Assembly (NCBI RefSeq): GCF_900188445.1
Contig: NZ_FZOR01000011.1
Span: forward strand, 62,001-126,000
Length of the DNA stretch: 64,000 bases
Direction: 5' to 3'
Source of the DNA: Actinomadura meyerae
Lineage (GTDB): Bacteria > Actinomycetota > Actinomycetes > Streptosporangiales > Streptosporangiaceae
Part shown: positions 1 to 7,873 of the stretch, one piece after another
How positions within the stretch are numbered: position 1 is the stretch's first letter
How the letters are laid out: every line of letters begins with the position of its first letter
Position numbers and translations under genes: made by a program
The notes under the pieces: model-generated
Told to the model about the DNA's origin: nothing
The model's input: only the letters and a program-made list of their open reading frames with translations
Databases searched by the model: none

Positions 1-819
1 GAGGGGCTGAAGCGGCTCAGGGTCGTCCTGGACGAGAACGAGCACGGCCTCGCGTTCGACATGGTCTGGGAGGGGGCGATCCCCGCCACCCTGGAGCCGC
101 CGCACTACCTGCGCTGGCAGGAGCGCGTCATGTTCGACTCGCGGCGGCTCGCGCAGACCGGACGCTGGTCCGGCACCATCACGGTCGACGGCGAGACCAT
201 CGCCGTCACGCCCGACCACTGGTGGGGCTCGCGGGACAGGTCCTGGGGCATCCGCCCCGTGGGCGAGCCGGAGCCGCCGGGCATCCAGGTCAAGAACGCC
301 GGCACGTTCTACTGGCTCTACACGCCGATGCAGTTCGAGGACCACTCGATCCTCTGCATCGTCCAGGAGGACGAGAAGGGGCGCCGCGTCCTGGAAGAGG
401 CGACGCGCGTGTGGTCCGACCCCGACCGCGAGGCGGAGTACCTGGGACGGCCCGAATACCGTCCCGAGTACGCCGAGGGAACCCGCGACGTGGTCACCGC
501 CACGCTCCGCTTCGCGCCGCCCGGCGGCGAGCCCTTCGAGGTGAGGGCTACGCCGATCCTGCCCGTCCACATGATGGTCGGCACCGGGTACGGGCTGGAG
601 CCCGGCTGGAAGCACGGCATGTACCAGGGGCCAGACCTCAAGGTGGAGGGCGTCACCCATGACGTCCGCAACCCGGAGGACGCCGCCCGCATGTGGGGCA
701 TGGTCGACGCGGTCGGCAAGTACGAGTACCTGGACGGCGCCCAGCCGACCAGCGCCGTCACCGGCTACGGCCTGTACGAATACTGGGCGCTCGGCCCGCA
801 TCCGTCCTTCCCCGAGTAG
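1..819 (+). CDS. C-terminal part of a conserved hypothetical protein (left end cut off)
   Basis: The reading frame is open from the first base, so this is the 3' part (272 codons visible) of a longer gene. A methionine at position 61 is probably internal. The protein is rich in Trp and Tyr, with a DHWWGSRDRSWG motif and later GYGLYEYW. It looks like a beta-rich, lipocalin or AttH/CrtC-like fold. I cannot assign a reaction. Proteins with such motifs often sit beside acyl-CoA and steroid genes, which fits the neighbours here, but that is inference. It ends at TAG, 22 bases before the next small gene. Confidence 0.75.
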   Translation, partial: EGLKRLRVVLDENEHGLAFDMVWEGAIPATLEPPHYLRWQERVMFDSRRLAQTGRWSGTITVDGETIAVTPDHWWGSRDRSWGIRPVGEPEPPGIQVKNAGTFYWLYTPMQFEDHSILCIVQEDEKGRRVLEEATRVWSDPDREAEYLGRPEYRPEYAEGTRDVVTATLRFAPPGGEPFEVRATPILPVHMMVGTGYGLEPGWKHGMYQGPDLKVEGVTHDVRNPEDAARMWGMVDAVGKYEYLDGAQPTSAVTGYGLYEYWALGPHPSFPE

Positions 820-841
820 CGGATCTGGGAGACTGGCGAGC

Positions 842-1141
842 GTGACGACCCCGTCTTCGCCCGACCCCCAGGACGCGGATCGGCCGTCCCGGAACGAACC
901 GGACGGGTCCTCTGCGGAGCAACGGCCTCCCAGGACCACAGGGAAGAGCAGCCGCCGGTCCGGCTCCCTCCGCTCCGCCGGCGCGCTGCGAAGGGAACTG
1001 GACCAGCAGGTGCGCGACCACTACGGCACATGGCGCGACCAGCCGCGCGGCCTGGCCTGCGCGGTGATCGCCGCCTTCATGATCCTCACCACGGTGGCGT
1101 TCGTGTTCGCGGTGCTCGCCGTCGTCGCGGCCATGCGCTGA
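842..1141 (+). CDS. small membrane-anchored hypothetical protein, 99 aa
   Basis: A GTG start at 842 follows the previous gene closely. Roughly the first 60 residues are polar and rich in Ser, Arg and Pro. They are followed by a single hydrophobic helix (about residues 72-98, ending VVAAMR), so the protein is probably tail-anchored with a cytoplasmic N-terminus. An upstream in-frame ATG exists at 659, but it would overlap the preceding gene heavily, so I prefer 842. No family recognised. A hairpin terminator lies directly downstream. Confidence 0.55.
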   Translation: MTTPSSPDPQDADRPSRNEPDGSSAEQRPPRTTGKSSRRSGSLRSAGALRRELDQQVRDHYGTWRDQPRGLACAVIAAFMILTTVAFVFAVLAVVAAMR

Positions 1142-1163
1142 ACGCGCGGGGCTGAACGCACGG

Positions 1164-1194
1164 GGGCCGGGACCGCTCGCGGCGGCCCCGGCCC
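1164..1194. terminator. hairpin between convergent genes
   Basis: An 8-bp perfect stem (GGGCCGGG / CCCGGCCC) with a 15-base loop sits between the ends of the plus-strand small membrane protein and the minus-strand HesB-like gene. There is no clear U-tract on either side. It is placed to stop transcription from both directions. Confidence 0.5.
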
Positions 1195-1214
1195 TCGCAC
1201 GTCGTTCGGGTGGG

Positions 1215-1514
1215 TCAGGTAGGGGTCCCCTCGGTTCCCTCCGCGATGGTGAAGGCCACATCCCCCTGCGGGTCGACCTGCGCGTCGAGGGTCTTGTCGT
1301 CGAGCATCTCCGCGACGGCCGCCTCCAGGTACACCTTGGCGCCCTCCTCCTCGACGACCTGGTCGCCGGCCTCGGGCGCGGGGGCGACCGACAGCCGCAG
1401 CGCGTCCGAGCCGTCGAGCCCGGACTCGATGCGGATACCGGTCTCCGGCGGAAGCTCCGGATTGGCGGTCACCGTACGGATGACCTGGACGGCACCGCTG
1501 GTCAGCGTGAGCAC
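1215..1514 (-). CDS. HesB/IscA-like (Fe-S biogenesis fold) protein lacking cysteines, 99 aa
   Basis: The start GTG at 1514 is preceded by GAGGAG with 6-base spacing. A longer frame from 1583 lacks a ribosome site. The N-terminus LTLTSGAVQVIRTV and the G[IL]RI.S...G segment resemble the A-type carrier (HesB/IscA) fold. A-type carriers bind iron through three conserved cysteines, and this protein has none, so it cannot be a conventional scaffold. Actinomycete genomes carry such proteins, often annotated as adhesin or Fe-S biosynthesis protein. The real function is unknown. It is monocistronic, convergent with the gene to its left. Confidence 0.6.
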   Translation of the reverse strand: MLTLTSGAVQVIRTVTANPELPPETGIRIESGLDGSDALRLSVAPAPEAGDQVVEEEGAKVYLEAAVAEMLDDKTLDAQVDPQGDVAFTIAEGTEGTPT

Positions 1515-1618
1515 GATCAGCTCCTCACGTCTCTGTCTGTTCGGATCTGCCCCACCCTCCCCGAACGAGGGCGGGGCAAACATCCGGACGCAGCCGAGCG
1601 GGACGCGGCCGGCGGGTG

Positions 1619-2578
1619 TCAGCCCGCGCTGGGCGCGAGCGCTCGCGCCGCCTCCACCGGGGAGAGCCCGCCGCCGGGGACGACGGCCAGGACCGGCGTG
1701 GTCAGGCCGCTATCCACGTACTCGCGGACGCGCGCCCGGCACGCCGCCGGCGACCCGTGCACGATCAGGTCGTCGACGACCTCGTCCGGGATGACCTCCA
1801 GGGCCTTCTTCCGGTCGCCGGCCGCCCACGCCTCGTTCATCGGGCGCAGCGCCTCGCCGCGGCCGAGCCACTCGTGGAACGCCCGGTACACCGGGACCGT
1901 CATGTACGCGGCGATCATCCAGCGGCCGATCGCGCGCGCCTCCTCGGCGTTCTCGGTCGGGCAGACGAACAGCCGCGCGATCAGCTCGGGCTCCTCGCCG
2001 ATCACGCCGCGGACCGTCCGGACGTCCTTCGGCGCGAGCCAGTTGGTGATCGCGCCGTCGGCCTCCCGCGCGGCGAGCCGCAGCATGCCGGGGCGCAGCG
2101 CCGCGAGGACGATCGGCGGCGGGGCGTCCGGGACGTTGTCCAGCTTGAAGCCCTTGACGGTGAAGGTGTCGTACTCCTCCTTCACCTTCTCGCCGGCGAG
2201 GGCCTTGCGCAGGAAGCGGAGCGTGTCGCGGACCCGCTTGTACGGGTCGTCGAACGGGATCCCGTTCCAGCGCTGCACGATCGTGTCGGACGAGGTGCCG
2301 ATGCCGAGCACGAACCGTCCGGGCGCGAGGCCGGCGATCGTCGCGGCCTGCTGGGCCAGCAGCGCCGGTCCGCGCGTGTAGACCGGCACGATCGCGGGAC
2401 CCAGGCGCAGCTCGGGGCCCCACTGGGAGGCGAGCGCCAGCGGGGTGAACGCGTCGGTGCCGTTGGTCTCGGCGGACCAGGCGTCGGTGTAGCCGAGCCC
2501 GGACAGCTCGGCGACCAGCTCGCGGTGCTCGGCCAGCCCGAGCCCCGTCATCGGAATGGTCAGTCCCCAGCGTGACAT
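1619..2578 (-). CDS. LLM-class F420-dependent oxidoreductase, 319 aa
   Basis: This is a luciferase-like TIM-barrel oxidoreductase of the type that uses coenzyme F420 or FMN. The N-terminus MSRWGLTIPMTG, the central APGRFVLGIGTSS block and PIVLAALRPGMLRLAAREADG are typical of the bacterial luciferase-like family. The length fits the usual 280-350 aa. It lies 9 bases downstream of the SDR gene on the same strand, so the two are probably co-transcribed. The ligase, thiolase and crotonase context suggests a redox step in lipid or steroid catabolism. The substrate cannot be read from sequence. Confidence 0.85.
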   Translation of the reverse strand: MSRWGLTIPMTGLGLAEHRELVAELSGLGYTDAWSAETNGTDAFTPLALASQWGPELRLGPAIVPVYTRGPALLAQQAATIAGLAPGRFVLGIGTSSDTIVQRWNGIPFDDPYKRVRDTLRFLRKALAGEKVKEEYDTFTVKGFKLDNVPDAPPPIVLAALRPGMLRLAAREADGAITNWLAPKDVRTVRGVIGEEPELIARLFVCPTENAEEARAIGRWMIAAYMTVPVYRAFHEWLGRGEALRPMNEAWAAGDRKKALEVIPDEVVDDLIVHGSPAACRARVREYVDSGLTTPVLAVVPGGGLSPVEAARALAPSAG

Positions 2579-2587
2579 GCGGGCCTC

Positions 2588-3355
2588 CTAGGCGATCGAC
2601 GCGCGGATGGTGGCGCCGCCGTCCACGACGAGCGTCTGCCCGGTCATCCAGGACGAGGCGTCGCCCGCGAGGAACACGGCCGCGTTCGCGATGTCCTCCG
2701 GCTCACCGAGCCGCTTGAGCGGCATGTGCTCGCTGATCTGCGCCTCGTTCGGCTCCCAGAGCGCGCGGGCGAGGTGGGTCTTGACCAGGCCGGGGGCGAT
2801 GCAGTTCACCCGCACCTTGGGCGCCAGCTCCATCGCGAACTGGCGGCTGAGGTGGATCACCGCGGCCTTGGTGGCGTTGTAGTAGCCGATGCCGTGCTCG
2901 GTGATCATGCCGCCGACGGAGGCGATGTTGATGACGGCGCCGCCGCGCTCGGCGAGGCCGCCCTTCAGCGCGAGCTGCGTCCACTGGACGATCGCGAACT
3001 GGTTGACCTCGACGGTCTTGGCCGCGGCGGCGGGCTCGATGTCGGCCATCGGGCCGTAGTAGGGGTTCGTCCCGGCGTTGTTGACCAGGATGTCGATGCC
3101 GCCGAACTCGGCGACGGCCGCGTCCACGCAGGCGGCGGCCTCGTCGGCGTGGCCGACGTGCGCCGCCTTCGCGAGCACTCCCGCGCCGGGGCTCGCGGCG
3201 GCGATCTCCTTGGCGACCTCGTCGAGCGCCTCCTGCTTGCGGGAGGAGATGACCACATTGGCGCCCTCGGCCGCCAGCGCCGCCGCGATCGCCTTCCCGA
3301 TGCCTCGGGACGCCCCGGTGACCAGGGCCGTCCTTCCGTTGAGACCAGTCCGCAT
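2588..3355 (-). CDS. SDR family NAD(P)-dependent oxidoreductase, 255 aa
   Basis: A classical short-chain dehydrogenase. It has the Rossmann motif TGASRGIG (residues 13-20), NNAG (92-95) and the catalytic triad Ser146, Tyr159, Lys163 (YNATK), ending with the VDGGATIRASIA tail. I chose the ATG at 3355 because AGGGAG lies 7-8 bases upstream; an upstream in-frame start at 3415 would add 20 unrelated residues. It likely oxidises a hydroxyacyl-CoA or hydroxysteroid. It leads the operon with the F420 enzyme, and its promoter region carries the 20-bp palindrome at 3448. Confidence 0.88.
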   Translation of the reverse strand: MRTGLNGRTALVTGASRGIGKAIAAALAAEGANVVISSRKQEALDEVAKEIAAASPGAGVLAKAAHVGHADEAAACVDAAVAEFGGIDILVNNAGTNPYYGPMADIEPAAAAKTVEVNQFAIVQWTQLALKGGLAERGGAVINIASVGGMITEHGIGYYNATKAAVIHLSRQFAMELAPKVRVNCIAPGLVKTHLARALWEPNEAQISEHMPLKRLGEPEDIANAAVFLAGDASSWMTGQTLVVDGGATIRASIA

Positions 3356-3447
3356 CCGCGCGCTCCCTACTGCTTCGCCACTGCTTGCAACTCGCTCGCA
3401 CCCTGTGGGCGGCATGGGCAGAATCCGACTCGGTCCACTGTAGCGAA

Positions 3448-3467
3448 GTGACTGACGAGTCAGTTAC
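3448..3467. promoter_or_regulatory. TetR-type operator, near-perfect 20-bp palindrome
   Basis: GTGACTGAC-GA-GTCAGTTAC has 9-bp arms with one mismatch around a 2-bp centre. It lies between the divergent SDR (start 3355) and DUF35 (start 3563) genes. The ACTGACnnGTCAGT core is typical of TetR-family operators, and the perfect palindrome at 7062 in this window shares ACTGACC-GGTCAGT. The cognate regulator is not adjacent. Confidence 0.6.
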
Positions 3468-3512
3468 CTCGGCCCCTGGGTTCGTCCCGCTGACCGGACC
3501 CGGCATTCTTTC

Positions 3513-3536
3513 TAACGATTGTTTGATTGGTACTCT
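3513..3536 (+). promoter_or_regulatory. possible promoter/operator of the DUF35-thiolase operon
   Basis: An AT-rich patch with a direct repeat GATTG at 3517-3521 and 3525-3529, followed by TACTCT at 3531-3536, which could serve as a -10 hexamer. No good -35 is visible at 17 bp. The start codon lies 26 bases further on, behind GAGGAGGG. Confidence 0.3.
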
Positions 3537-3562
3537 CGCCGTGAAGACACGAGGAGGGCCGC

Positions 3563-4012
3563 GTGACCACGACCAAGGAGCGCCGTCCGGCCGCCGAGGG
3601 CTGGTACACCACCGCGGACGGCGACGTCCGCCTGCTCGGTACCCGATGCTCGTCGTGCGGCACGCCGTACTTCCCGCGCAACGAGCTGGCGTGCCGCAAC
3701 CCCGGCTGCACGGGACCGAAGGACGGCTCCGAACTGGAGCCCTACGCCCTGTCCGCGCGCGGCCGCGTCTGGTCGTACGCCGACTCGCGCTACAAGCCGC
3801 CGCCGCCGTACGTCGCCGCCGAGCCGTTCGTCCCCTACGCCGTCGCCGCCGTCGAGCTCGAAGCCGAGCGGATGGTCGTCCTGGGCCAGGTCGTGCCCGG
3901 CGTCACCGTGGACGACCTGGAGGTCGGCATGGAGGTCGAGCTGACCGAGGGCATCCTCTACGAGGACGACGAAGCCGAGTACACCGTCTGGATGTGGAGG
4001 CCCGTCAAGTGA
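3563..4012 (+). CDS. Zn-ribbon/OB-fold (DUF35) protein, partner of the adjacent thiolase, 149 aa
   Basis: GTG start behind a strong GAGGAGGG. The N-terminal rubredoxin-like zinc ribbon is complete: Cys29, Cys32, Cys44 and Cys49. An OB-fold follows (PFVPYAVAAVELE to VELTEGI). DUF35 proteins bind SCP-x/Ltp-type thiolases and aldolases (ChsH2-Ltp2 in cholesterol side-chain degradation is the model) and may help present the acyl-CoA. The stop overlaps the thiolase start (GTGA at 4009-4012), so the two are translationally coupled, which supports a complex. Confidence 0.85.
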   Translation: MTTTKERRPAAEGWYTTADGDVRLLGTRCSSCGTPYFPRNELACRNPGCTGPKDGSELEPYALSARGRVWSYADSRYKPPPPYVAAEPFVPYAVAAVELEAERMVVLGQVVPGVTVDDLEVGMEVELTEGILYEDDEAEYTVWMWRPVK

Positions 4013-5199
4013 GTCGCGACATCGCCGTCCTGGGCGCGGGCATGCACCCGTGGGGCAAGTGGGGCCGCAACTTCGTCGAGTACGGGCTCGCGGCGGCGCG
4101 CCAGGCGCTCGCCGACGCCGGGCTGTCGTGGACGGACGTCCAGTACGTGTCCGGCGCCGACACCATCCGGAACGGGTACCCGGGGTTCATCGCGGGCGCC
4201 ACGTTCGCGCAGGCCCTCGGCTGGTCGGGCGCGCGGGTGTCGAGCTGCTACGCGGCGTGCGCCTCCGGGGCGCAGGCCATCAACACGGCGCGCGCGCAGA
4301 TCCTCGCGGGCCTGTGCGATGTCGCGCTGGTCGTGGGCGCCGACGCCGCCCCGAAGGGCTTCTTCAAGCCCGTCGGCGGGGACCGCCCGGACGACCCCGA
4401 CTGGCTGCGGTTCCGCCTGCTCGGCGCGACCAACCCCATCTACTTCGCGCTGTACGCGCGCCGCCGCATGGCCATGTACGGCGCCACGCTCGACGACTTC
4501 GCCGCCGTGAAGGTGAAGAACGCGCGGCACGGCCTCGGCAACCCGAACGCCCGGTACCGCAAGGAGGTGACCGTCGAGGACGTCCGCGAGTCCGCCGTGG
4601 TCGCCGACCCGCTGCGGCTGCTGGACATCTGCGCCACCAGCGACGGCGGCGCCGCGCTCGTCCTCACCTCGATGGAGTTCGCGCGGCGGCACGGCGTGGC
4701 CGACCCGGTCCGCATCCCGGCGGTCTCGACGGTGACGCCGACGTTCCCGAAGACCGTGCTGGACCTGCCCGACTTCGCCACGGACTCGGCGATGACCGCC
4801 GCCGTCCCGGAGCGGCCGTTCCGCTCCGCGATCGCGCACGCCGCCTACGAGGAGGCGGGCCTCGGCCCCGAGGACCTGTCGCTCGCCGAGGTGTACGACC
4901 TGTCCACCGCCCTCGAACTCGACTGGTACGAGGACATCGGGCTGTGCGAGCAGGGCGGCGCCGAGGAGCTGCTGCGCTCCGGCGCGACGGCGCTCGGCGG
5001 GCGCGTCCCGGTGAACCCGAGCGGCGGCCTCGCCTCGTTCGGCGAGGCGATCCCGGCGCAGGCGATCGCGCAGGTGTGCGAGCTGACCTGGCAGCTGCGC
5101 GGGCAGGCCGAGGGCCGCCAGGTCGAGGGCGCGCGGGCCGGCATCGCGGTGAACCAGGGCCTGTTCGGCCACGGATCCGCCGTCATCGCCGTCCGCTGA
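4009..5199 (+). CDS. SCP-x/Ltp-type thiolase-like protein, 396 aa
   Basis: The start GTG overlaps the upstream stop. It has a thiolase fold, with the nucleophile motif CASGAQAI at Cys84 and the C-terminal NPSGGLASFGEA. The usual GHPxGxTG histidine loop is replaced by SFGEAIPA, so the second active-site element of a true thiolase is missing while the nucleophilic cysteine is present. That pattern is common in lipid-transfer (Ltp) paralogues, which may act as degradative thiolases or retro-aldolases on acyl-CoA. It is operonic with the DUF35 partner. It ends 35 bases from the convergent kinase gene, at a strong hairpin. Confidence 0.82.
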   Translation: MSRDIAVLGAGMHPWGKWGRNFVEYGLAAARQALADAGLSWTDVQYVSGADTIRNGYPGFIAGATFAQALGWSGARVSSCYAACASGAQAINTARAQILAGLCDVALVVGADAAPKGFFKPVGGDRPDDPDWLRFRLLGATNPIYFALYARRRMAMYGATLDDFAAVKVKNARHGLGNPNARYRKEVTVEDVRESAVVADPLRLLDICATSDGGAALVLTSMEFARRHGVADPVRIPAVSTVTPTFPKTVLDLPDFATDSAMTAAVPERPFRSAIAHAAYEEAGLGPEDLSLAEVYDLSTALELDWYEDIGLCEQGGAEELLRSGATALGGRVPVNPSGGLASFGEAIPAQAIAQVCELTWQLRGQAEGRQVEGARAGIAVNQGLFGHGSAVIAVR

Positions 5200-5224
5200 A
5201 CGGCCGGCCCCGAGACCTACGGAG

Positions 5225-5256
5225 GCGACGGCTTCACGCGACCGTGAAGCCGTCGC
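5225..5256. terminator. bidirectional hairpin with 14-bp perfect stem
   Basis: The arms 5225-5238 and 5243-5256 are perfectly complementary with a 4-base loop (CGAC). The stop codon of the minus-strand kinase (5234-5236) lies inside the left arm, and the plus-strand thiolase stops at 5199. The hairpin can therefore end both converging transcripts. Confidence 0.75.
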
Positions 5257-6850
5257 AGGCCATGAAGTACGCGTCGCCGTTCGGGTGGACGTGCATCCAG
5301 ATGACCGTCCAGACACCCTTCATCAGCGGGTAGGTGCCGTTCCCGGCGCCCTCCCACTCGAAGTCCGCCGGGTACCGGAGCTTCACGTCCTGGTTGTCCT
5401 TCGGTACCAGGTGCGGCTTGCTCACGACCACGCCGGTCACGCCGTTGCCCTGCTGCTCGGCGGGCGGGCGGATCTGCGCGGCCACGTAGTAGCCGGACGG
5501 CTGGGCGTACTTGAAGCGCATGCTCAGCTCGATGGACGACGCGGTGACCGGCTGGCGCGGCGCCGACCTCTGCAGGTCCCTGGCGAGGGCTTGGTCCTCC
5601 GGGCGGACCGCCGGGAGGCAGGTGAAGTCCTTCCAGGAGAAGCGGGTTCTCTGGTAGTCGTCGGTGGGCTCCTTGACCAGGATGACGTCCGGCGGGCGGC
5701 CGTCGGCGGACGGGGTGCGTCCGGCCGGGGCCGCGGTCTTCTGCCCGCCGTCGGCGCCCTGCCCGGCCTGGGCCGTGGTCGAGCTCTTCGACCCGCTCGC
5801 GCCGTTCTCGCCGCTTCCGCCGTCGTCGCCGTTGAGGAGGACGCGCGCCGCGAAGGCGCCCCCGAGGACGACGGCGACCACCGCGGCCCCGGCGGCGATG
5901 ACGGCGGCGCGCGACCGCGCGGGCCCCGCGCCGGGCACGGTCCGCGTCCGGTCCGGCGGGACGAGGCCGGACGCGGCGGCGTCGGCGAGGCTCAGCGGCG
6001 GCGCCTGGACCGGCCCGACGATCGCCCGGTAGGCGGGGTCGGCGGGCAGCGGCTCGACCGGCCCGATCTCTCGCAGCAGCTCCTCCGCGCCGATCCGCTG
6101 CTCCGGGTCCTTCGCGGCGCAGCGGCGGATGAGGCCGGCGAGGCGCGGCTCGACGCCGTCCACGTCGATGTCGCCGCTGAGCGTGCGGTGCAGGACGGCC
6201 TCGATGCGGCCGCCGCCGAACGGCGGGCGTCCCGTGGCCGCGTAGGCGACGGTGCCGGCGAGCGAGAACACGTCCGACGCGGGGAGCGGCTGCTGCTCGC
6301 GGACGACCTCCGGCGCGACGTAGCCGGGGGTGCCGTTCCACGCGCCCGTCTGGGTGATCTGCGTCTGCCCCTCGCCACGCGCGATGCCGAAGTCGATCAG
6401 GCGCGGGCCGTCCGGGGCGAGGATCACGTTGCCCGGCTTGAGGTCGCGGTGCTGGACGCCCTGCCGGTGGATCTCCAGCAGGCCCTGCGCGAGCGCGGCG
6501 AGCAGCCGCAGGCAGGTGCCGGCGGGGACCGGGCCGTGCTGGGCGACGGCCTGCCGGAGCGTCGGGCCGGGGACGTACTCGGTGGCCAGCCAGTACGGCG
6601 GCGCGTCCAGCCCGGCGCCGACCATCGCGGCGGCCGACCGGGACCGCACCCGCTCGACGGTCGCGACCTCGCGGCGGAACCGCGCGAGCGCCTGCGGGCC
6701 CTCGAAGTCCTCCCGGATCACCTTGACCGCGATGTGCCGGCCGCCGCCGGTCAGGCCCAGGTAGACCTGCCCCATCCCGCCGGCGCCGAGCCGCCCCAGC
6801 AGCGGGTAGCCGCCGATCCGCGCGGGATCCTCCGGACGCAGCGGTTCCAC
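5234..6850 (-). CDS. receptor-type Ser/Thr protein kinase (Hanks type), 538 aa
   Basis: The cytoplasmic kinase domain (about residues 13-270) is complete: Gly-loop GAGGMGQVYLG (22-32), Lys43 in HIAVKVI, catalytic HRDLKPGN (HRD 134-136), DFG (153-155) and GTPGYVAPE. Next comes a juxtamembrane stretch, one transmembrane helix (about 312-335, rich in Ala/Val), and a Ser/Gly/Thr-rich linker leading to an extracytoplasmic domain of about 170 residues with two cysteines. There are no PASTA repeats. The sensor domain is not a family I recognise. The DNA upstream holds the divergent promoter region shared with the ABC/YhgE operon. Confidence 0.92.
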   Translation of the reverse strand: MEPLRPEDPARIGGYPLLGRLGAGGMGQVYLGLTGGGRHIAVKVIREDFEGPQALARFRREVATVERVRSRSAAAMVGAGLDAPPYWLATEYVPGPTLRQAVAQHGPVPAGTCLRLLAALAQGLLEIHRQGVQHRDLKPGNVILAPDGPRLIDFGIARGEGQTQITQTGAWNGTPGYVAPEVVREQQPLPASDVFSLAGTVAYAATGRPPFGGGRIEAVLHRTLSGDIDVDGVEPRLAGLIRRCAAKDPEQRIGAEELLREIGPVEPLPADPAYRAIVGPVQAPPLSLADAAASGLVPPDRTRTVPGAGPARSRAAVIAAGAAVVAVVLGGAFAARVLLNGDDGGSGENGASGSKSSTTAQAGQGADGGQKTAAPAGRTPSADGRPPDVILVKEPTDDYQRTRFSWKDFTCLPAVRPEDQALARDLQRSAPRQPVTASSIELSMRFKYAQPSGYYVAAQIRPPAEQQGNGVTGVVVSKPHLVPKDNQDVKLRYPADFEWEGAGNGTYPLMKGVWTVIWMHVHPNGDAYFMACDGFTVA

Positions 6851-7061
6851 GGTTCACCGGCCCCTCGTCGTCGCCTCCGCGAATAAATGATCATAGGGGC
6901 GGCGGCGGGGGCGTGCGGGCCGGTCGCCGAGGTCGGTCCGCCTCGCACCCCTGCGACATTGTGATGGAAGTCACCCCCTATCGCCCGTGTGACCTGGGGC
7001 GGAGCGGTCACGTGTCTGATGTCACCGCTCTGGCGGGTTCGCGTAGTTTTTCCCCAGGCTA

Positions 7062-7089
7062 AATTTGAACTGACCGGTCAGTTCAAATT
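7062..7089. promoter_or_regulatory. perfect 28-bp palindromic operator
   Basis: Bases 7062-7089 read identically on both strands. The centre is ACTGACCGGTCAGT and the flanks are AATTTGA/TCAAATT. The site ends 13 bases before the start of the ABC-like gene (7103), where a bound dimer would block the operon. The third gene of that operon is a TetR regulator (10019), so autoregulation at this site is the obvious reading. Confidence 0.8.
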
Positions 7090-7102
7090 GTGGGGAGCTC
7101 CG

Positions 7103-7858
7103 ATGAAGCCCGCGCACCAGACTCCGGGGACGGCTGCCGCGGCCGGGGGGACCGCCGCGACCGTCCCCGGACCCCGCCCGAGCGGCTCCGGGACTGGCGG
7201 GGGCCGTCCCGGAGCCGCCGGAACCGCCGGTGCCGCGGTCAAGGCGAGGGGCCTCGGCGTGCGCGGCCCCCGTGGATGGGCGTTCCGCGGCGCGGACCTC
7301 GACGCCCCGGCCGGCTCGCTCGTCGCCGTGAGCGGCATCGCCGGGACGGGACGCACCGCGTTCCTCCTCACCCTGGGCGGCCGGATGCGGCCCACCGAGG
7401 GCACCGTCGAGGTCGGCGGCCGCACCGGGCTCGGCGAGATCCAGCGGGTCGCGGCGCTCGGCATCGTCCCCGGTGTCACCGAACTCGACCCGGCGCTGAC
7501 CGTCCGCGAGCACCTCGACGAGGCGCTCGCCCTGCGCGAGGGCGTCTTCGGCAGGTGGCGGGGACGGGAGGCGCGCCGCCGCCGCGCCCTCGACCGCGCC
7601 GGGCTCGACCTCGATCCCCGGACGTCCGCCGCCGAACTCGCACCCGACGAGGAACAGCTCCTCGGAGCCGCCCTCGGCCTCGTGGGCGACCCCGGCCTGC
7701 TCCTGCTCGACGACATCGGCGAGGGGCTGGACGCCGAACGGCAGCGCGCGCTGTGGCGGCGGCTCGCCGCCATCGCGTCCGGCGGGGTCACCGTCGTCGC
7801 CGCCTGCCATGACGCCGCCCCTGCCGAGGGCCTCGCCACCCGCGCACTCTCGCTCTAG
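7103..7858 (+). CDS. degenerate ABC-transporter-like ATPase, 251 aa
   Basis: ATG at 7103 behind GGGGAG. About 45 low-complexity residues precede an ABC fold. The key motifs are altered. The Walker A position reads GIAGTGRT (residues 79-86, Arg for the catalytic Lys). The signature LSGGQ is replaced by LAPDEEQ, and Walker B reads LLLLDD followed by Ile rather than Glu. ATP hydrolysis is therefore doubtful. It may bind nucleotide or act as a structural partner of the YhgE membrane protein encoded 15 bases downstream. It is under the 28-bp palindrome. Confidence 0.75.
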   Translation: MKPAHQTPGTAAAAGGTAATVPGPRPSGSGTGGGRPGAAGTAGAAVKARGLGVRGPRGWAFRGADLDAPAGSLVAVSGIAGTGRTAFLLTLGGRMRPTEGTVEVGGRTGLGEIQRVAALGIVPGVTELDPALTVREHLDEALALREGVFGRWRGREARRRRALDRAGLDLDPRTSAAELAPDEEQLLGAALGLVGDPGLLLLDDIGEGLDAERQRALWRRLAAIASGGVTVVAACHDAAPAEGLATRALSL

Positions 7859-7873
7859 CTCGGAGATCCCCCC

